In this document: positions 59,937-64,000 of the stretch, one piece after another
Layout: each line of letters starts with the position of its first letter
Position numbering within the stretch: position 1 is the first letter of the stretch
DNA from: Actinosynnema sp042752395
GTDB taxonomy: Bacteria; Actinomycetota; Actinomycetes; Mycobacteriales; Pseudonocardiaceae
Direction: 5' to 3'
DNA length: 64,000 bases
Assembly: GCF_042752395.1 (NCBI RefSeq)
Contig: NZ_JBHYXZ010000029.1
Coordinates: 1-64,000, forward strand
Made by a program: the position numbers and the translations under genes
The notes under the pieces: model-generated
What the model was told of the DNA's origin: nothing
What the model saw: the letters and a program-made list of their open reading frames with translations, nothing else
The model's database searches: none

Positions 59937-62705
59937 ATGCGAGTCGACCCCACCCACCGGCGTCCCCTGGCGCTCGGCGCGGCGGCGGTGGCCACGTCCC
60001 TGCTCACCGCGATCACCGTCGCCGCCGCACCCGGCGAGGTCGCCGCCCAGGTCGCGGCCGCCGCCGCCACGTCGCCGTTCGACGTCCCCGGCCGGGGCGC
60101 GGACGTGCCGTTCGTCGAGCACGAGGCCGAGACCGCCGCCACGAACGGCACCCGGATCGGCCCCGGCCGCCGCCAGGGCACGCTGGAGGGCGAGGCGTCC
60201 GGCCGCCGCGCCGTGACGCTGTCCGGACAGGGCAAGTACGTCGAGTTCACCCTGACCGAGCCCGCCAACTCCATCGACGTCCGGTACAGCATCCCGGACG
60301 GCAACGGCGGCGCGGGCATCACCGCGCCGCTCTCGCTCTACCTCGACGGCGCCAAGACCGGCAGCCTCACGATGACCTCGAAGTACGCTTGGCGCTACGG
60401 CGGCTACCCCTATGCCAACGACCCGAACCAGGGCAGGCCGCACCACCTCTACGACTCCACCCGCGCCCTGTTCCCCCGCACGCTCGCCGCCGGCGCGAAG
60501 GTCAGGCTCCAGATCGACGCCGGCGACACCGCGCCGTCCTACACCATCGACCTGGCCGACTTCGAGCTGGTCGCGCCGCCGGCCGGGCGGCCCGCGAACT
60601 CCGTCTCCGTCACCGAGCACGGCGCCACCCCGAACGACGGCACGAACGACAGCGCCGCCTTCGACGCCGCCGTCGCCGCCGCGAGGGCGTCCGGCCGCGA
60701 GGTGTGGATCCCGGCCGGGCGGTTCATCGTCACCAAGCACATCACCGTCGACCAGGTCACCGTCCGCGGCGCGGGCCACTGGCACAGCGTGGTCACCGGC
60801 GACCGGGTCGGCTTCTACGGCCTCGGCGAGCCGTCGAGCTGCGGCCAGGGCGGCAACAGCGGTGTGAGCACGCGCGTCGGCCTGCACGACTTCGCGATCA
60901 TCGGCGAGGTCACCAACCGCGTGGACTGCGACCAGACCAACGCCATCGGCGGCGCGCTGGGCGGCGGGTCGGTGATCTCCGGCATGTTCCTCCAGCACAC
61001 CAAGGTCGGCCTGTGGCTGGACGGCCCGTTCAGCGGGCTGACCATCCGGAACAACAAGGTCGTCGACCAGCTCGCCGACGGCATGAACCTGCACCGCGGC
61101 ATCAGCGACGTGCTCATCGAGCACAACCTGTTCCGCAACATCAGCGACGACGGCATCGCGTTCTGGTCCGAGCAGCAGGCCGACCACGGCAACACGATCC
61201 GCCGCAACACGGTGGTCGTGCCGATGAAGGCCAACGGCATCGCGATCTACGGCGGCCGGGACAACGTGGTCACCGAGAACGTCGTGGCCGACACCCAGGA
61301 CCAGGGCGGCGGCATCCACGTCGGCAACCGCTTCTCCTCGGTGCCCCTGTCCGGCACGACCACCCTGTCGAAGAACACCACGCTGCGCGCGGGCGTGCTC
61401 GACTCGAACTGGCAGTTCGGCGTGGGCGCGCTGTGGTTCGACGCCCGCGACGGCGCGATGAACGGCCGGATCGACGTCACCGACACCGACCTGATCGACA
61501 GCAACTACGAGGCCATCCAGTTCATCAGCGGCACGATCACCAACGTCCACTTCAACGGCGTGCGCATCAACGGCGCGGGCACGTTCGGCATCCAGCTCCA
61601 GTCGCCGGGCTCGGCGTCGTTCACCAACGTCACCGCCACCGGCCTCGGCCGGGCGGGCGTCTACAGCTGCCTGGGCGAGAACGCGTTCCAGATCACCAGG
61701 GGCGCGGGCAACTCCGGCTGGGACGGCCCGGCCTACTGCGGCCCGTGGCCGGACCCGATCTACACCGACCCCACCACGCCGCCGACCAGCACCACGACCA
61801 CGACGACCACCACCACGACGACCACGACCGTCCCGCCGGGCGGCAACCTGGCCAGGGGCAAGGCGGTCAGCGCGTCCACCGCCAACGGCGGGTTCCCCGC
61901 GGGCAACGCCGTGGACGGCGACGCGAACACCTACTGGGAGAGCGCGAACAACCAGTTCCCGCAGGCGTTGACCGTCGACCTGGGACGGGCCGAGGCGGTC
62001 GGCCGCCTGGTGCTCAAGCTGCCGCCGCCCTCCGCGTGGGAGGCCCGCACCCAGACGGTGAGCGTGTCGGGCAGCACGGACGGCGGCAGCTTCACGCAGG
62101 TCGTCGCGCCCACCGCGGTCCGGTTCGACCCCGCGACCGGCAACCAGGCCGGCATCCCGGTGTCGGGCGCCCACCGCCACCTGCGGCTGACGTTCACCGG
62201 CAACACCGCCTGGCCCGCCGCCCAGCTCGCCGAACTGGAGGTCTACGCCGGCACCCCGACCACCACGACCACGACCACGACCGCGCCGCCGACCGGCAAC
62301 GTGGCGCGGGGCAAGCCCGTCCAGGCCGCCGCGAACGGCGGGTTCCCCGGCGGCAACGCGGTGGACGGTGACGCGAACACCTACTGGGAGAGCCCGAACA
62401 ACGCGTTCCCGCAGGTGTTCACGGTGGACCTGGGCAGCCGGGTCGCGGTGAACCGGATCGTGCTCAAGCTCCCGCCCGCCGCCGCGTGGGCCGCCCGCAC
62501 GCAGACGCTGAGCGTGTCCGGCAGCACCGACGGCTCCGGCTACACCGCGCTGGTCGGCTCGGCCGGGTACCGGTTCGACCCGGCGTCGGGCAACCAGGTG
62601 AGCATCCCGGTCGCGGCGGACCACCGCTACCTGCGGTTGACGTTCACCGGCAACACCGGCTGGCCCGCCGCCCAGCTCGGCGAGTTCGAGGCGTACGCGG
62701 GCTGA
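59937..62705 (+). CDS. Secreted beta-helix glycosidase with two discoidin modules (GH87-like)
   Basis: 922 residues. Signal peptide at about 1-37. An N-terminal CBM-like module (HEAETAATNGTRIGPGRRQG, about 60-215) is followed by a right-handed parallel beta-helix (about 220-600: VEHNLFRNISDDGIAFWSEQ, IHVGNRFSSVPLSG). Two F5/8-type C modules (about 640-775 and 785-922) share NAVDGDANTYWES, each preceded by a long Thr-rich linker. The layout resembles GH87 alpha-1,3-glucanase/mycodextranase proteins. Extracellular degradation of a fungal or dental-type alpha-glucan is my guess; the catalytic residues are not certain. Confidence 0.8.
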   Translation: MRVDPTHRRPLALGAAAVATSLLTAITVAAAPGEVAAQVAAAAATSPFDVPGRGADVPFVEHEAETAATNGTRIGPGRRQGTLEGEASGRRAVTLSGQGKYVEFTLTEPANSIDVRYSIPDGNGGAGITAPLSLYLDGAKTGSLTMTSKYAWRYGGYPYANDPNQGRPHHLYDSTRALFPRTLAAGAKVRLQIDAGDTAPSYTIDLADFELVAPPAGRPANSVSVTEHGATPNDGTNDSAAFDAAVAAARASGREVWIPAGRFIVTKHITVDQVTVRGAGHWHSVVTGDRVGFYGLGEPSSCGQGGNSGVSTRVGLHDFAIIGEVTNRVDCDQTNAIGGALGGGSVISGMFLQHTKVGLWLDGPFSGLTIRNNKVVDQLADGMNLHRGISDVLIEHNLFRNISDDGIAFWSEQQADHGNTIRRNTVVVPMKANGIAIYGGRDNVVTENVVADTQDQGGGIHVGNRFSSVPLSGTTTLSKNTTLRAGVLDSNWQFGVGALWFDARDGAMNGRIDVTDTDLIDSNYEAIQFISGTITNVHFNGVRINGAGTFGIQLQSPGSASFTNVTATGLGRAGVYSCLGENAFQITRGAGNSGWDGPAYCGPWPDPIYTDPTTPPTSTTTTTTTTTTTTTVPPGGNLARGKAVSASTANGGFPAGNAVDGDANTYWESANNQFPQALTVDLGRAEAVGRLVLKLPPPSAWEARTQTVSVSGSTDGGSFTQVVAPTAVRFDPATGNQAGIPVSGAHRHLRLTFTGNTAWPAAQLAELEVYAGTPTTTTTTTTAPPTGNVARGKPVQAAANGGFPGGNAVDGDANTYWESPNNAFPQVFTVDLGSRVAVNRIVLKLPPAAAWAARTQTLSVSGSTDGSGYTALVGSAGYRFDPASGNQVSIPVAADHRYLRLTFTGNTGWPAAQLGEFEAYAG

Positions 62706-62714
62706 CGCCTCGAC

Positions 62715-62756
62715 CGGGGGTGGTCCTCGGGCAACGGCGCCGGAAGACCACCCCCG
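62715..62756 (+). terminator. Terminator after the beta-helix glycosidase
   Basis: CGGGGGTGGTC (62715-62725) pairs perfectly with 62746-62756; the 20-nt loop is long. It starts 10 bp after the stop. Confidence 0.6.
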
Positions 62757-62851
62757 CGCCAGGTCGCGCACGCCTGCCGTTCACCCGGCCCACCTACCGT
62801 TCCGCGCACCGCGCGTCCCCACCGGGCGCGCCACGGCAGAACGGAACACCC

Positions 62852-64000
62852 ATGAGGAGACCGCTGGTCCTCGGTCTGTCCGCGCTCGTCCTGGCGGCGG
62901 TCGCGGCGCCCGGCTCGGCCGCGCCCGCCGACCGCCACGACTTCGGCCGCGCCACCCTGACCGGGTTCGCCCGGCTGCCGGCCGTGACGTTCGTGCCGGG
63001 CACCGAGCCGTCCGGCGCGGCGCTGGGCACGACACCCGTCAACGGCGTCGTGCCGCCGTTCGCCGACCAGCCGGTGCAGGGCTTCAGCGGTGTGCTGCGC
63101 AACGCGGACGGCACGTTCGACGTGCTGTCGGACAACGGCTACGGCGCCAAGGCCAACAGCGCCGACTTCACCCTGCGCGTGCACCGGATCGGCCCCGACT
63201 TCGCCACCGGCGCGGTGGACGTGCTCGGCGGCCTCGCGCTGACCGACCCGAACGGGCACGTGCCGTTCCCGCTCACCCGGCCCGACCGGGTGCTGACCGG
63301 CGCGGACTTCGACGTGGAGTCGATCGTCCGCACGGCCGACGGCGGCTACTGGATCGGCGACGAGTTCGGCCCCTACCTGCTGCGCTTCGACCGCGCGGGC
63401 CGGCTGCAGGCCCCGCCCGTGCCGCTGCCGGGCGTCTTCGCGCCGGAGAACCCGGCGGGCACGCCGAACCTCGGCGGCAGCAAGGGCTACGAGGGCGTGG
63501 CGCTGTCCGCCGACGGCCGCACGCTGGACGCGCTGCTGGAGGGCACGGTCGCCGGCGACGAGCCGGGCACGCTGCGGCTCAACGAGTTCGACCCGGCGCG
63601 CGGCCGGTACACCGGCACGCGGTGGACCTACCGGCTCGACCGGCCGGAGCACGCGATCGGCGACGCCGTCACGGTGGACCGCAACCGGCTGCTGGTGATC
63701 GAGCGCGACGGCGCGCAGGGCGCGGACGCCCGCGTCAAGAAGGTCTACCTGGCCGACAAGCGGGACCGCGACCACGACGGCGAGCTGGACAAGACGCTGG
63801 TGGCCGACCTGCTCGACATCGCCGACCCGCGCCGCCTGAGCGGTGGCGGCACGACCTTCACCTTCCCGTTCACCACGATCGAGGACCTGGTGATCCTGGA
63901 CGACCGCACGATCGGCGCGCTCAACGACAACAACTTCCCGTCCTCCTCGGGCCGCACTCCGGGCAAGCCGGACGACAACGAGTTCATCACCCTGCGCCTG
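62852..64000 (+). CDS. Secreted esterase-like phytase-domain protein, truncated by the window end
   Basis: 383 codons to the last base without a stop. The ATG at 62852 opens a signal peptide (MRRPLVLGLSALVLAAVAAP, cleavage near GSAA). Mature motifs such as GFSGVLRNADGTFDVLSDNGYG, DVESIVRTADGGYWIGDEFGPYLLRFD and GYEGVALSADG match the propeller of 'esterase-like activity of phytase' proteins. This fold is found in secreted phosphatase/phytase-like enzymes; the reaction is not clear. No ORF break is seen, so the gene continues beyond the window. Confidence 0.85.
   Translation, partial: MRRPLVLGLSALVLAAVAAPGSAAPADRHDFGRATLTGFARLPAVTFVPGTEPSGAALGTTPVNGVVPPFADQPVQGFSGVLRNADGTFDVLSDNGYGAKANSADFTLRVHRIGPDFATGAVDVLGGLALTDPNGHVPFPLTRPDRVLTGADFDVESIVRTADGGYWIGDEFGPYLLRFDRAGRLQAPPVPLPGVFAPENPAGTPNLGGSKGYEGVALSADGRTLDALLEGTVAGDEPGTLRLNEFDPARGRYTGTRWTYRLDRPEHAIGDAVTVDRNRLLVIERDGAQGADARVKKVYLADKRDRDHDGELDKTLVADLLDIADPRRLSGGGTTFTFPFTTIEDLVILDDRTIGALNDNNFPSSSGRTPGKPDDNEFITLRL

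Overview
The window is high-GC (about 73 %) actinobacterial chromosome. GTG/TTG starts, ATGA/GTGA/TGATG gene overlaps, LacI-, XRE- and DUF5753-type regulators, F420-linked enzymes and rare TTA codons all point to a filamentous actinomycete. A member of the Pseudonocardiales (Saccharothrix/Lentzea/Actinosynnema-like) is my inference from overall style, not from a marker gene. I see no tRNA, rRNA, CRISPR array, integrase or insertion sequence. The sequence is a draft scaffold: three runs of N (15751-15759, 18536-18545, 33955-33964) and five G/C-homopolymer patches (1 to about 100, 11355-11462, 15708-15855, 18450-18545, 33798-34050) are assembly-quality defects. They damage the end of a LacI gene and split a large STAND NTPase gene.

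Layout. (1) 316-12363: a carbohydrate locus with secreted GH3, lipoprotein plus two permeases (CUT1 ABC importer without its own ATPase), GH31 alpha-xylosidase, secreted GH35 beta-galactosidase and a convergent LacI regulator. The enzyme set fits xyloglucan oligosaccharides. Palindromic LacI-type operators lie before both GH3 and lacI. (2) 12654-18437: a secreted polysaccharide lyase, a trypsin-like/STAND NTPase/beta-propeller membrane protein (split by a gap) and a secreted protein made of two Cys-bracketed helical hairpins. The last two each carry an early TTA codon. (3) 18586-25122: S8 protease with P-domain, aldo/keto reductase and divergent MocR regulator, a membrane protein, an alpha/beta hydrolase and a PRC-barrel protein. 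(4) 25187-29072: a tight four-gene minus-strand operon encoding a J-domain pseudokinase, a vWA protein, an adenylosuccinate-synthetase-like enzyme with an altered amino-acid loop, and an NrtR-like Nudix/winged-helix regulator. A perfect palindrome overlaps its apparently leaderless promoter. This is my best candidate for an undescribed system. (5) 29282-33746: ABC-F ATPase, GNAT acetyltransferase and GH13 alpha-glucosidase. (6) 34331-42111: a small unknown gene, then narGHJI and an HPP-family membrane protein in one overlapping operon behind a perfect CRP-type site. (7) 42146-48775: argS, an LLM oxidoreductase, a quinone-type oxidoreductase and DUF4383 protein separated by duplicated TetR-type operators, a small membrane protein, and two clpP genes (the second lacking the catalytic serine) facing an XRE regulator that ends in LAA. 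(8) 48934-59672: an NAD-binding protein, a membrane metallophosphoesterase, two cyclic-di-GMP-type proteins (GGDEF-EAL and GGDEF with a degenerate HD-GYP), two XRE-type regulators, a TenA-like protein and a PPOX-fold protein. (9) 59937-64000: a secreted beta-helix glycosidase with two discoidin-like modules and the start of a secreted phytase-esterase-like protein that runs off the window.

The overall picture is a soil saprophyte locus set: plant- and microbial-polysaccharide uptake, secreted hydrolases, nitrate respiration and second-messenger signalling, plus at least two conflict- or stress-type modules (the STAND protease protein and the kinase/vWA/PurA-like/NrtR operon).
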